Shown: positions 8,984 through 17,842 of the stretch, piece after piece | Position numbering within the stretch: the stretch's first letter is position 1 | Layout of the letters: each line of letters opens with the position of its first letter | Assembly (NCBI GenBank): GCA_964555515.1 | Contig: CAZKSJ010000001.1 | Span: 1-64,000 of the forward strand | DNA from: UBA1388 sp964555515 | Lineage (GTDB): Bacteria; Patescibacteriota; Microgenomatia; UBA1400; PJMF01 | Direction: 5' to 3' | DNA: 64,000 nucleotides | Translations under genes and position numbers: made by a program | Notes under the pieces: generated by a model | Database searches by the model: none | Told to the model about the DNA's origin: nothing | Seen by the model: the letters and a program-made list of their open reading frames with translations, nothing else

Positions 8984-11900
8984 TTAGGCTAATTCCTTAT
9001 CTACTTTATCGGCTAATTCATCTGAAGAATCATCATCGATCAAATCTTCGCTGAGAGGATCAACTTGGTCAAGCTGATCTGGTTCAACCTCAACATCAAC
9101 GACTGCCACTTCCTCTTCAGACAAATCTTGATCCAACTCCGCAGCTACTTCAACGTCAGCTGTCTCATCATCAGTATCATTATCAGATATTGGTAAATTA
9201 AGGGATGTAGCCTCGGCTTCTTGAGCCGCAACCGCTGCTTCGTCCAACGCCCCTTCACCCTCTTGCAATGGTTTGATGACGTCTGCAGGCACAATGGCTT
9301 CTTCTGAAGGCTCAATCGTCTCTTCCTCTTCCACTTCTTCCGATTCATACATAATCACGTCAATGGCCAAAGAATTTAACTCTCTCATTAATACTTTGAA
9401 AGATTCTGGCACGGTTGGGGCGGGGATGTCTGTGCCTTTCACAATAGCTTCAAAAGCCTTGGCTCTGCCACGGACATCGTCTGACTTGATCGTCAACATC
9501 TCCTGCAACGTATACGCCGCTCGATGCGCTTCAAGTGCCCAAACTTCCATTTCTCCAAGACGCTGACCGCCCATTTGGGCTTTGCCGCCTAACGGCTGTT
9601 GCGTCACCAACGAGTATGGTCCAGTAGACCTGGCGTGCATTTTGTCTTCAACCATGTGAGTTAACTTTAAGATGTAACCCACACCAACCGTGGTGGGCTC
9701 ACCAAATTTTTCTCCAGTTCGACCATCGATCAGCTGTGCCTTGCCACTCACCGGTAAATTCGCTCGTTTTAGTTCTTCCCAAATTTGCTCCTCATTAAAA
9801 GGTTCAAATGCTGGTACAGCAATCTTATAACCCAATTTTTCTGCTGCCCATCCGGCGTGAGCTTCAAATAACTGGCCTAAGTTCATTCTAGCTAAGACTG
9901 ATAACGGCGAGATGATAATGTCTACCGGGGTACCGTCTTCCATGTGAGGCATGTCGGCGGTGGGCACTATTTTGGAAATCACGCCTTTATTGCCGTGCCG
10001 GCCGGCCAACTTGTCACCGACTGTAATTTTCCGAATTTGGGCAACTTTGACGATGACCTCTTTGAGCGTGCCAGGATCTAGCTCATCACCAAGTTCGCTG
10101 TCTAAAACCTGCACATCAATCACTGTCCCTTGCTCACCATGAGGCATGCGTAAGGAGGTGTCTCTAACTTCGCGTGATTTTTCTCCGAAAATTGCTCTCA
10201 GCAACCTTTCTTCTGGCGAAAGTTCTGTTTCGCCCTTAGGAGCAATCTTGCCTACCAAGATATCGCCCGCAGAAACGACGCTGCCAATGCGGATGATGCC
10301 TTCGGCAGTCAAATTACTCAAGTAAATTTCTGATACATTGGGAATATCATTGGTCAATTCCTCTGGACCGAGTTTGGTGTCCATGATTTTCGATTTGTAC
10401 TCGTTGATTTGAATCGAGGTGAGAATGTCTTCTTTGACTAACCGATCTGAAATCACAATCGCGTCTTCATAACCCAAGCCATCAAACGAAGAATAAGCGA
10501 TAATCAAGTTCGCACCCAAAGCGAGTTCGCCATCATCTGCCGCTGGTCCATCAATAATGACTTGTCCTCGTTTGACTTTATCGCCCAAAGTCACAATTGG
10601 TCTTTGAGAATAGCAAGTACTCTGCGATGTACGCATGAATTTTGTAATTGGGTAAACTTCTGTATCGCCGTCAACAAATGACACGTCACTGGCGTATTCA
10701 TCACTTTGTGCAGTCGCCAGAGCGCTCGCGTCTAGCTTTAATACCACACGATTGGCATCAACATACTCCACCACACCCGGATTTTGAGCAATAACCGTGC
10801 GGCTCATTGAAATTGCCACAGCCTCCTCCATACCAGTTCCCACAATCGGGGCCTGAGGCTTAACCAAGGGTACTGCCTGACATTGCATGTGCGTGCCCAT
10901 CAAAGCCCGGTTGGCTTCATCGTGAGCGATGAATGGAATTAATGAAGCAGAAGTACCAATCACTTGCCTGGGTACCACGTCAATGTACTCCACGTCAGTG
11001 ACCGGACCTTCAATAAAGTTGTTGCGGTAACGCATAGCCACCCACTCATCTTGGATGATGCTGCGATCAATCTCTACGCTGCGATGGGTAATCCGAAAAT
11101 CTTCTTCATCATCAGCGGAGAAGTAAGTAATCTCATCACTGACCTTCATTTTGCCATCTTTAGTTTTGGTTACTGCCTGATATGGAGCTTCTAAAAAGCC
11201 GAATTGATTCACTCTGGCGTATAAAGCTAAGTAAGTAACTAGACCAATATTGGGACCTTCTGGAGAACGGACAGGATCAATCCTTGAATACTGAGAAGCG
11301 TTGATGTCACGCATCGAGAANNNNNNNNNNNNNNNNNNNNNNNNNNNNNNNNNNNNNNNNNNNNNNNNNNNNNNNNNNNNNNNNNNNNNNNNNNNNNNNN
11401 NNNNNNNNNNNNNNNNNNNNTCGGTTTTACCTTTACCATTTTGTAAACCAATCAAGTATTGGACGGTTCCGACCACATCCTCTGGGGTAAGTACGCTGGT
11501 TTCTAGATCAATCTCGTTGCCTAAACGACGGTTGAGCTTGTAACGTCCCACCGCTCCCAAATCATAACGGCGAGGATCAAAAAACATTTGCTTGAGAAAC
11601 TCTTGAGCAGAATCGAGCGTAGCTGGCTCGCCCGGTCTCATTTTTTCATAAATTTCAATCAGAGCCTCTTCTTTGCTCTTAGTGGGATCTTTTTCGATGG
11701 TGTTTTGGAGTAAATCAAACTCATCAGCAGCATTTACTGTAGAAAATAACTCCATCAGTTCTTCATCTGAACTGTATCCCATGGCTCTCAATAAAACCGT
11801 GACGGGTAATTTACGACGACGGTCAATTTTGACAGTCAGCACATTTTTTTTGCCAACGGCAATTTCCAACCAAGAACCACGCTTAGGACGCAGCTCTGCT

Positions 11901-12367
11901 TGATAAAGTTCGCGACCAGTCGAAGAATCCTCCGCTCCAGAGAAAAATACTCCTGGAGAACGGACTAATTGGGTAACAACCGCCCGCTCAATACCATTAA
12001 TCACAAACGTGCCAATGGGGGTCATTTTGGGAATATCACCCAAAAACACCTCTTGAGTTTGTTCTTCGCCAGTCTTTTTATTGATTAAAGTGGCGGCAAC
12101 ATAAAGGGGCATGTCATACGTCACACCCTTTTGTTTAGCCTGAGCGATGCTGTATTTGGGTTTACCAAATCGATAATCACCAAACTTGAGACACCAATTT
12201 TTACCGGTGTAGTCTTCAATCCCATCACTAGAATAAACTTCAACCAACGTTTCTTGGATACCCTTTTCTAGAAAGACTTTGTAACTTTCTATCTGTAGAC
12301 CGACTAGGTCTAGCTCTGGTAAAGCAGTATGTGCGGTACCCCAATTTTGACGTTGATCATTTGACAT
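8984..12367 (-). CDS. rpoB: RNA polymerase subunit beta, interrupted by an assembly gap
   Basis: The frame is open on both sides of a run of 100 Ns. N-terminal lobe and protrusion segments (VRSPGVFFSG) and the C-terminal signatures (RHGNKGVISKI, KLTHMVEDKMHARSTGPYS) are intact. The gap covers the rifampicin-pocket region. The C terminus continues for roughly 120 residues past the family's usual end as an Asp/Glu-rich tail. An AGGAGA ribosome binding site precedes the ATG at 12367. The gene starts the rpoBC-str block and has its own predicted promoter at 12541-12569. rplJ and rplL do not precede it, as is common when the upstream gene order has broken up. Confidence 0.97.
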   Translation of the reverse strand: MSNDQRQNWGTAHTALPELDLVGLQIESYKVFLEKGIQETLVEVYSSDGIEDYTGKNWCLKFGDYRFGKPKYSIAQAKQKGVTYDMPLYVAATLINKKTGEEQTQEVFLGDIPKMTPIGTFVINGIERAVVTQLVRSPGVFFSGAEDSSTGRELYQAELRPKRGSWLEIAVGKKNVLTVKIDRRRKLPVTVLLRAMGYSSDEELMELFSTVNAADEFDLLQNTIEKDPTKSKEEALIEIYEKMRPGEPATLDSAQEFLKQMFFDPRRYDLGAVGRYKLNRRLGNEIDLETSVLTPEDVVGTVQYLIGLQNGKGKTXXXXXXXXXXXXXXXXXXXXXXXXXXXXXXXXXXFSMRDINASQYSRIDPVRSPEGPNIGLVTYLALYARVNQFGFLEAPYQAVTKTKDGKMKVSDEITYFSADDEEDFRITHRSVEIDRSIIQDEWVAMRYRNNFIEGPVTDVEYIDVVPRQVIGTSASLIPFIAHDEANRALMGTHMQCQAVPLVKPQAPIVGTGMEEAVAISMSRTVIAQNPGVVEYVDANRVVLKLDASALATAQSDEYASDVSFVDGDTEVYPITKFMRTSQSTCYSQRPIVTLGDKVKRGQVIIDGPAADDGELALGANLIIAYSSFDGLGYEDAIVISDRLVKEDILTSIQINEYKSKIMDTKLGPEELTNDIPNVSEIYLSNLTAEGIIRIGSVVSAGDILVGKIAPKGETELSPEERLLRAIFGEKSREVRDTSLRMPHGEQGTVIDVQVLDSELGDELDPGTLKEVIVKVAQIRKITVGDKLAGRHGNKGVISKIVPTADMPHMEDGTPVDIIISPLSVLARMNLGQLFEAHAGWAAEKLGYKIAVPAFEPFNEEQIWEELKRANLPVSGKAQLIDGRTGEKFGEPTTVGVGYILKLTHMVEDKMHARSTGPYSLVTQQPLGGKAQMGGQRLGEMEVWALEAHRAAYTLQEMLTIKSDDVRGRAKAFEAIVKGTDIPAPTVPESFKVLMRELNSLAIDVIMYESEEVEEEETIEPSEEAIVPADVIKPLQEGEGALDEAAVAAQEAEATSLNLPISDNDTDDETADVEVAAELDQDLSEEEVAVVDVEVEPDQLDQVDPLSEDLIDDDSSDELADKVDKELA
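11321..11420. other. Assembly gap of 100 Ns within rpoB
   Basis: Exactly 100 Ns, a typical placeholder size. The frame happens to stay open across it. In B. subtilis RpoB about 102 residues separate the equivalent flanks (GKGKT-like and MRDI-like segments), whereas 100 nt would hold only 33. The true missing stretch is therefore probably about 300 nt and includes fork loop 2 and the rifampicin-resistance cluster. Confidence 0.95.
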
Positions 12368-12406
12368 GAAGTCTCTCCTAGCTACCTCTTTTTAGGAAGA
12401 ACTTTA

Positions 12407-12450
12407 TTAAAACCACAAAAACAAAGCGCACGCATCACATTTTGCGCTTT
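12407..12450 (-). promoter_or_regulatory. Hairpin plus T-rich tract in the rpoB leader (possible attenuator)
   Basis: An 8-bp stem (AAAGCGCA pairing with TGCGCTTT, 12423-12450) is followed on the minus strand by GTTTTTGTGGTTTT, the pattern of an intrinsic terminator. It lies between the predicted promoter and the rpoB start. A second hairpin (8-bp stem TAAAAGAG/CTCTTTTA) sits at 12474-12495. It could attenuate rpoB or simply end read-through from mltG. Confidence 0.5.
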
Positions 12451-12540
12451 TAAAAGTGTTAGTGGGTTGCTGTTAAAAGAGTTTGTGCTCTTTTAGTCAA
12501 GAAAGCTCCAGTTCTTCTCTTATCTCTGTGTGAAGCAGAG

Positions 12541-12569
12541 ATTGTAGCACATACGATTATCTATCGCAA
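12541..12569 (-). promoter_or_regulatory. Predicted sigma-70-type promoter for the rpoB operon
   Basis: On the minus strand TTGCGA (12569-12564), a 17-nt spacer and TACAAT (12546-12541) match the -35 and -10 consensus with ideal spacing. The start site would fall near 12534, giving a leader of about 165 nt before rpoB. Confidence 0.6.
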
Positions 12570-12619
12570 GTAGTGTACCTAAGGAAAGGTTTCGTGGGAA
12601 CTGCCGCGGACATAAACTG

Positions 12620-13627
12620 CTAGCGAAGGTACGCATCTATATTCGCGTTATGCTGCTCAATTGTTTCCGCATAAACGGCCTCGCCAGAGGGTTTATGAAT
12701 GTAATAATAGTTATTTGATTCAATTGGCGTCAACACTGCCAAGATAGCGTTATATCCGGGATTGGCAATTGGTGCGGGTGGCAATCCTGGATACAGATAG
12801 GTGTTGTATGGCGAAGGATTCGTTTTGTAACTGACGCTAGGAGGACTCCACCACCCTTGACCAACTTCGTCATAACCCCTAATATATTGCAAAGTCGCAT
12901 CTGCCTGTAGCGCCATCCCAATTTCCAATCGATTCAATAATATGCCAGCGACTTGACGCATATCCTCCAAGTTTCTCGCTTCCCTTTCCACAATCGAGGC
13001 GAGGACAAGTACTTCTTGGGGATCAAGTGTACTCTCAGCAAATTCTGCGACCAAAGCTGTCGAGATTTTTTTATCAAATGTTGAGGTCAATAAAACTACT
13101 AACTGAGCCGTGGTAATTTCTCTAGGCACCAGATAAGTATCGGGATAAAGAGTGCCCTCTAGATCAGTGGTTAACCGTAAAAACTCTTTTTCATCATACT
13201 CCACCAAGTCTTGGGTAGCCAAGTAAGCGGCAATTTCTTCTCTGCGCCAACCTTCTGGCAGAGTAATCCAGATGTCCTCAGTACCCAAAGTGAGCTGCTG
13301 GGCAATTTCGGCAAGACTCATGCTCGCCCTCAATTCATAAGAGCCGGCTTGCAACTGCCTGTCTAACCCTTCCAGTTGCATGTAATATCTAAAAACTAAA
13401 GCGTTTTTGATCAGTTGTTGTTGCTGTAATTGGGCAGCCACAGATGACAGACTATCGCCTTTGGCCACCACTACCCGCTGTGTTTGTTGATCACTCAGCG
13501 CCACCGGTTGGAACTGCAGGTATACCCATGCCAACATGGCAATCATCATGCCGATACCAACTATAAACACAGTGAGGAGTATGCCTATCTTTTTTATTGA
13601 TCGAGGTCGAACAGCAACTTTATTCAT
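12620..13627 (-). CDS. mltG: Endolytic murein transglycosylase MltG (YceG-like)
   Basis: A protein of 335 residues with a short cytoplasmic N terminus, one membrane segment at about 13-36, a LysM-like region (VVVAKGDSLSSVAAQL) and the YceG domain. The catalytic glutamate is E214 in ASIVEREA, and the C-terminal half holds the conserved LYPGLPPAPIANPG and YYYIHKPSG segments. MltG cleaves nascent glycan strands at the membrane and is thought to end peptidoglycan polymerisation. It lies directly upstream of rpoB on the same strand. A TATACT box lies 14 nt before the ATG with no ribosome binding site, so the message may be leaderless or nearly so. Confidence 0.93.
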   Translation of the reverse strand: MNKVAVRPRSIKKIGILLTVFIVGIGMMIAMLAWVYLQFQPVALSDQQTQRVVVAKGDSLSSVAAQLQQQQLIKNALVFRYYMQLEGLDRQLQAGSYELRASMSLAEIAQQLTLGTEDIWITLPEGWRREEIAAYLATQDLVEYDEKEFLRLTTDLEGTLYPDTYLVPREITTAQLVVLLTSTFDKKISTALVAEFAESTLDPQEVLVLASIVEREARNLEDMRQVAGILLNRLEIGMALQADATLQYIRGYDEVGQGWWSPPSVSYKTNPSPYNTYLYPGLPPAPIANPGYNAILAVLTPIESNNYYYIHKPSGEAVYAETIEQHNANIDAYLR

Positions 13628-13635
13628 CGATAGCT

Positions 13636-13641
13636 AGTATA
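13636..13641 (-). promoter_or_regulatory. -10 box of mltG
   Basis: TATACT on the minus strand, its first base 14 nt before the mltG start codon. No good -35 hexamer is seen at 16-18 nt. Confidence 0.45.
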
Positions 13642-13802
13642 GCAAACCAATTGCAATGCAAGTTGTTAATAACTGACAAATTCTGGAAACTGGAAGTAAG
13701 ACTCCCTTAGCACAAATTACTACGCAAGCTAATCAGAAGAGATCACCTCTTAAATTTATTGATTGACGGATAACTTGGAAATGTTTAGCATGGTGTTTAG
13801 TT

Positions 13803-14132
13803 ATGCAATACGATTATTCATTACTCTACAAAGCAGCCTACTTTATGGTGCTCGTGCCCACACTTTTAATCATTGTCAGCGCAGCCGCCTCTGCCAAACA
13901 AATGGGAGGTACGCTAGGAGAAGGTCTCAAAAAGATTGCCGCTGGCACGATCATTCACACCATTATGATTGTGGCGTTTATTTTCCAGGAAATCGGCTTT
14001 CAAGGCATGCTGCAGGAGTTTTATGTCCAGATGTTCTTCCTGTCTAGCGGCATCTTAGGAGCGATTTTGCTCATTCTTGGATATCTGCAAATTTATCGCA
14101 TTTCTAAAAAACTCAAATTATTCACCATTTGA
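13803..14132 (+). CDS. Small hypothetical membrane protein
   Basis: A protein of 109 residues that I do not recognise. It has three hydrophobic segments at about 12-30, 48-65 and 75-95, a glycine/lysine-rich loop (KQMGGTLGEGLKKIAAG) between the first two and a basic C terminus (RISKKLKLF). It is the only plus-strand gene between mltG and the transporters and ends with TGA. A second start-to-stop frame overlaps it from 13763, but its composition (many Arg, Cys, His) looks non-coding. Confidence 0.65.
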   Translation: MQYDYSLLYKAAYFMVLVPTLLIIVSAAASAKQMGGTLGEGLKKIAAGTIIHTIMIVAFIFQEIGFQGMLQEFYVQMFFLSSGILGAILLILGYLQIYRISKKLKLFTI

Positions 14133-14204
14133 ATAATCCAAACCATTGGGCTCAATGTGAGATTGCGTCAGTTTAATGAGCTGTGCTTAAAATCTCTATT
14201 TAAC

Positions 14205-15614
14205 TTAATTAAACGTGATAAGTGGCAAAATAATTTGCACCAAAAAGTAGAGAAAAAACAGAAAAGCGGTAGTCATCACGACTGTTCTCCAGGAGGCTGG
14301 CCAATATTTCTTTTTCAAGCGAAGTCTATTTAAAATCCAGACCAAAGCAAAGGACACCATCATCGCAGCCGCATTCAAGATCGCTGAAACTGTGAGCAGC
14401 ATTCTTGGTTCTTGAAAACCGATCAGATAAACCAATATTCCCAAGCCAATCTGTCCCCACAAAGCGATATAGAACGCTCTACTTAAGTTAACTGCTCTGC
14501 CTTTTTTGTGAAACAATAGAATGCTGTTCTCGGAAATAATTCTTGATGATGATTCCAAGACACCTACTTGCGTAGAAAAAAGCATTACAGCTGCCAACAA
14601 AAGAAAGAAGTTGCCAAACAAGGGCGTACTCAGCTGACTAATAGCGATGGACTCGGCAAAAACAAAATTAATACCTTCAGTAAGTTCTTGGCCATATACC
14701 ATGGCATAAGCTAACAAGGCTAACAAAGCAATCGTCAAAAAACCTAAAGTCCAGAATACTAAAAAGTGTTCTTGGTTAACCATCCGCCACCAACCTTGCC
14801 ATCTTTTGAAGTTGGCCGGATTATCAACAAACGTCGCTCCTTCAATTTGGATCGGCTTGGATGCACCCCCAAATAAGGATGAAATTTTTTCCATGTATCT
14901 ACCCATACCAAAGCCTTTTTCCTTAATGTAATAAGATTGGGCTAAGTTGAGATTACCACCAGCTCCAGAATAAGCAAACGCTCCCAAAAAAGCAGCCACA
15001 CCTACGCCGCTCGGGAAAAACCACCAGCCATCACCTCTGCCCACTATACCCCACCCCAAAGCGCTCCAATCATTCAGTTCAGTCAATAAAAATGCCAACA
15101 TGAACATAAATGGCAGACCAAGTAGAATGATTGTCTTTTGAAACCGTTCCATGGTGTTGTAAACAGATTTGCCAGAAGAAAGCAGTAGTCCAGTTAGTAG
15201 CAACAACACAATTGTCGTCACTAGTCTAATTACATTAGGATCAAGATAACTCATGCTATTACCCAAGAAAAATAGCACAATGTCTGCCGCAGCCGATGAA
15301 AATCCCGGCAAAGACCAAGGTATAAAGGTAGAAATTACAAACCAAAGCGGCAGTAAAATGCTCAATCTTCTAAAACCAACGAAGACACTTTCTCCCCAAT
15401 AAAGAGTATATCGCATGGCTTCGGTGTTAAGGACAAATTGGAAAGACACCCCCAACAACGCTCCCCAAATTAGACCCATTCCCCAATTAGCAGCCAGATA
15501 TGGCCACAGAATCAGTTCACCGCTACCAAGCGCTAGTCCTAACAAGATAAATGATGGACCTAATGATCGCCACAACGGCATTGGCGGGGGTAACTGGCGG
15601 GCAGACTTGGGCAT
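14205..15614 (-). CDS. Nramp-superfamily transporter lacking the canonical metal-site motifs
   Basis: About 469 residues from the ATG at 15614, with roughly eleven hydrophobic helices (LeuT fold expected). Helix 1 reads LGLALGSGELILWPYL where true Nramp proteins have the DPGN motif. Helix 6 reads AYSGAGGNLNLAQSYYI where they have MPHN. The Asp, Asn and Met ligands for Mn2+/Fe2+ are therefore absent. Family membership rests on the overall pattern, including NTEAMRYTLYWGES after helix 2. It probably moves another cation (Mg2+ is known for one divergent branch) or another solute. The -10 box TATACT is 13 nt before the ATG. Confidence 0.75.
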   Translation of the reverse strand: MPKSARQLPPPMPLWRSLGPSFILLGLALGSGELILWPYLAANWGMGLIWGALLGVSFQFVLNTEAMRYTLYWGESVFVGFRRLSILLPLWFVISTFIPWSLPGFSSAAADIVLFFLGNSMSYLDPNVIRLVTTIVLLLLTGLLLSSGKSVYNTMERFQKTIILLGLPFMFMLAFLLTELNDWSALGWGIVGRGDGWWFFPSGVGVAAFLGAFAYSGAGGNLNLAQSYYIKEKGFGMGRYMEKISSLFGGASKPIQIEGATFVDNPANFKRWQGWWRMVNQEHFLVFWTLGFLTIALLALLAYAMVYGQELTEGINFVFAESIAISQLSTPLFGNFFLLLAAVMLFSTQVGVLESSSRIISENSILLFHKKGRAVNLSRAFYIALWGQIGLGILVYLIGFQEPRMLLTVSAILNAAAMMVSFALVWILNRLRLKKKYWPASWRTVVMTTAFLFFLYFLVQIILPLITFN

Positions 15615-15621
15615 CTTCAAC

Positions 15622-15627
15622 AGTATA
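15622..15627 (-). promoter_or_regulatory. -10 box of the Nramp-like gene
   Basis: TATACT on the minus strand, its first base 13 nt before the ATG at 15614. No Shine-Dalgarno sequence lies between them. Confidence 0.45.
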
Positions 15628-15705
15628 GCAAGAAATAATCAGTGGGTCACCCATTTATTGACTATGCAGAGAATTCGAGGTGAAGTAATCAATTGTGTGG
15701 CGACA

Positions 15706-16695
15706 TCACTGCTTGGCATATGAAATAATCATGAAGACTAAATAACCTGCCAAAAGTGGAAAGCCCAACCAATTGGGTAAAATTTTCCCTCTGAACTTAA
15801 AAATAATGAAGGTGACTGCCATCGCCGCCGACAATACAAAGATTAGTTCTTTAGAACCAATCAACATTGATGAAGTTAAAATCGCTACCAACCCAGGAAA
15901 AAGTGTGATGTTGATAATATTACTACCAAGAATAGTCCCTACCACCACCTTATTTTCCTCTCTTTTTTGAGCCATTAGAATTGTCACCAACTCTGGTAAG
16001 GAAGTGGACATGGCAACTAACGTCATGCCCAAAAAGGAGGTGGATATTCCTAACAGTAAAGATAGCTTGCCGACTGCGGTGACGGTGATGTTACCCCCGA
16101 TACTCAAGCCCGCCACACTCAGCGCTGATAACAGGAACAATAACCACAAGGGACTGAGGTGATGTTTTTTATTGAGAAACTTGACATGTTTCAAATATTT
16201 TTTGTCTTCGTGTTTCCGCCCGTTCACCCCCATGATTAACTGCACAGAAAATGTCGCCAGCAAAATAAAGATGAGTAACCATCCTGCCCTGAGCGGTTGA
16301 ATTGATGAAAAGTGCAAGGCTGTAAACAAGGTGGTGACTGACATCAAAATCAAGGCAGTTCGTTGTGTCTTATGCGTGCCGATCTTGACTTTGCCGATGG
16401 AAATGGCCAGCGCTAATACAAATAAGATATTGGTTACGTAACTTCCCAAAGCGTTACCAAGCGCTAGTCCTGGGTCGTCTTGGTTAACGGCGATCAAAGT
16501 GACAGTTAATTCAGGCAAAGTGGTGACTAAAGCCACCAGAATGACAGAAATAATTAAGGGTGAAACCTGAAATCGGCGGGCAAACTGGTTAGTAATAAAT
16601 AAAAAGATATTGGCAGCGATTAAAATAGCGCCCACACCAATGCCCAAAGCCAGTAAAGTACTCAATAACATCGCTTTCAGTGTAGCAGATCTCAA
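15706..16695 (-). CDS. Sodium/calcium exchanger family membrane protein (CaCA)
   Basis: A protein of 329 residues with about ten membrane helices in two inverted halves. The alpha-1 repeat holds TTLPELTVTL and GNALGSYVTNILF. The alpha-2 repeat holds STSLPELVTILMA and GTILGSNIINITLF. The acidic residues of the two PEL motifs are the expected cation ligands. This family exchanges Na+ or H+ for Ca2+ across the cytoplasmic membrane. The middle loop is lysine-rich (HEDKKYLKHVKFLNKKHH). The gene is divergent from the capA-like gene, and their start codons are only 22 nt apart, so the promoters must overlap. Confidence 0.92.
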   Translation of the reverse strand: MRSATLKAMLLSTLLALGIGVGAILIAANIFLFITNQFARRFQVSPLIISVILVALVTTLPELTVTLIAVNQDDPGLALGNALGSYVTNILFVLALAISIGKVKIGTHKTQRTALILMSVTTLFTALHFSSIQPLRAGWLLIFILLATFSVQLIMGVNGRKHEDKKYLKHVKFLNKKHHLSPLWLLFLLSALSVAGLSIGGNITVTAVGKLSLLLGISTSFLGMTLVAMSTSLPELVTILMAQKREENKVVVGTILGSNIINITLFPGLVAILTSSMLIGSKELIFVLSAAMAVTFIIFKFRGKILPNWLGFPLLAGYLVFMIISYAKQ

Positions 16696-16717
16696 ACTGT
16701 GTTATCATCATCAAACC

Positions 16718-17740
16718 ATGCTTAACTTGAAAAATACTCTCTTTAAATTTTTGGCGGTTGGTGCCATCCTCATCCTCTTATTGACGACTGCCGGCTTACT
16801 TTATGCACAATTCATGGTTGAGAACAAACAGACCGCAGTTACTCACTCAAACCCTGTTCAAAAGTTGACTTCAACATTTACTGAACCGGTTGTTGCTCAA
16901 CCACAACCAATTCGCCTCATCTTCACTGGCGACGTTATGTTAGACAGGCACATTAGAACCAACGCCGAGCTCAATGGCTATCATAGTTTACTTGATGATA
17001 ATCTACGCAGTCTACTCCTCACCGCAAACTCAGTGGTGATTAACCTGGAGGGACCAATTACCACCAATAAATCGGTCAGCGTCAACAGCGCAGTGGGATC
17101 ATCCAATAACTACATATTTACCTTTGATCCGCAAGTAACAGAGTTTTTACAAGCCAACAATATGAATTTAGTTAATTTGGGTAATAATCATATTCTAAAC
17201 TTTGGGGAAGCTGGCTTGACCAGCACTTATCAATATCTTGAGGATGCGGGCATCGCCTACTTTGGCAATACTGGGCCGGCAGCCACAGACTCACAGCGGG
17301 TGGCAATCATTGAGTACGAAGATTTAACACTTGGCTTTGTCAACTACAATCAGTTTGTGGCTGCCGGCCTTGAATCTGCCCTGGCAGATTTAGCAGATCT
17401 AAAAACCAAAGTTGACTTAGTTTTTGTCTACACTCACTGGGGAAATGAGTATGTACCAGAGAATGAGGTGTTAATCAACCAAGCACATCAATTTGTTGAC
17501 GCTGGCGCGGATATGGTCATCGGTTCTCACCCCCACGTCGTCACAGGCACTGAAGATTATCAAAATAAACGCATATATTACTCACTCGGTAATTTTATTT
17601 TTGACCAATACTTTGAGCCAGCCGTGAGAGAAGGCATGATTCTGGAGGTAGTGATTGATCCGATCACCATGTCTCTTCAGTTTCAAGAACACATGGTCGA
17701 TATGACTAAGGATGGCAAAACCAGCTTAAGAATCGAGTAA
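16718..17740 (+). CDS. CapA-family metallophosphatase-like protein, membrane anchored
   Basis: About 340 residues from the ATG at 16718; an earlier frame start at 16610 would run inside the divergent exchanger gene and is unlikely. One membrane anchor at about 10-30 is followed by the CapA/PgsA metallophosphatase fold: FTGDVMLDRHIR, INLEGPIT, LVNLGNNHILNFGEAG, FVYTHWGNEY and GSHPHVVTG supply the metal-binding Asp, Asn and His residues. CapA proteins are linked to poly-gamma-glutamate export, but in Patescibacteria the substrate is unknown. No capB or capC is nearby. A TATCAT box is 15 nt before the ATG. Confidence 0.88.
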   Translation: MLNLKNTLFKFLAVGAILILLLTTAGLLYAQFMVENKQTAVTHSNPVQKLTSTFTEPVVAQPQPIRLIFTGDVMLDRHIRTNAELNGYHSLLDDNLRSLLLTANSVVINLEGPITTNKSVSVNSAVGSSNNYIFTFDPQVTEFLQANNMNLVNLGNNHILNFGEAGLTSTYQYLEDAGIAYFGNTGPAATDSQRVAIIEYEDLTLGFVNYNQFVAAGLESALADLADLKTKVDLVFVYTHWGNEYVPENEVLINQAHQFVDAGADMVIGSHPHVVTGTEDYQNKRIYYSLGNFIFDQYFEPAVREGMILEVVIDPITMSLQFQEHMVDMTKDGKTSLRIE

Positions 17741-17842
17741 TCGGCAAGCCAATTATTTCGCGGTCGACTCTTGATTAGCCAGCGCTGAGTAGCGAGTTCC
17801 AAGTCCAGAATAACTTCGAAAAATAGATCAATCCAAGGAAAT

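Noticed and set aside
12522..12542. Hairpin ATCTCTG/CAGAGAT upstream of rpoB as part of the leader structure
   Set aside because: It overlaps the predicted -10 box and start site, so it would not be fully transcribed from that promoter.
13763..14047. Alternative plus-strand frame overlapping the small membrane protein
   Set aside because: Its residues (frequent Arg, His, Cys, Ser) look non-coding, while the 13803 frame gives three clean membrane segments.
15644..15653. GGGTCACCCA upstream of the Nramp-like gene as a second copy of the ccdA palindrome half-site
   Set aside because: Only 9-10 bases match, which is expected about once by chance in a window of this size on both strands.
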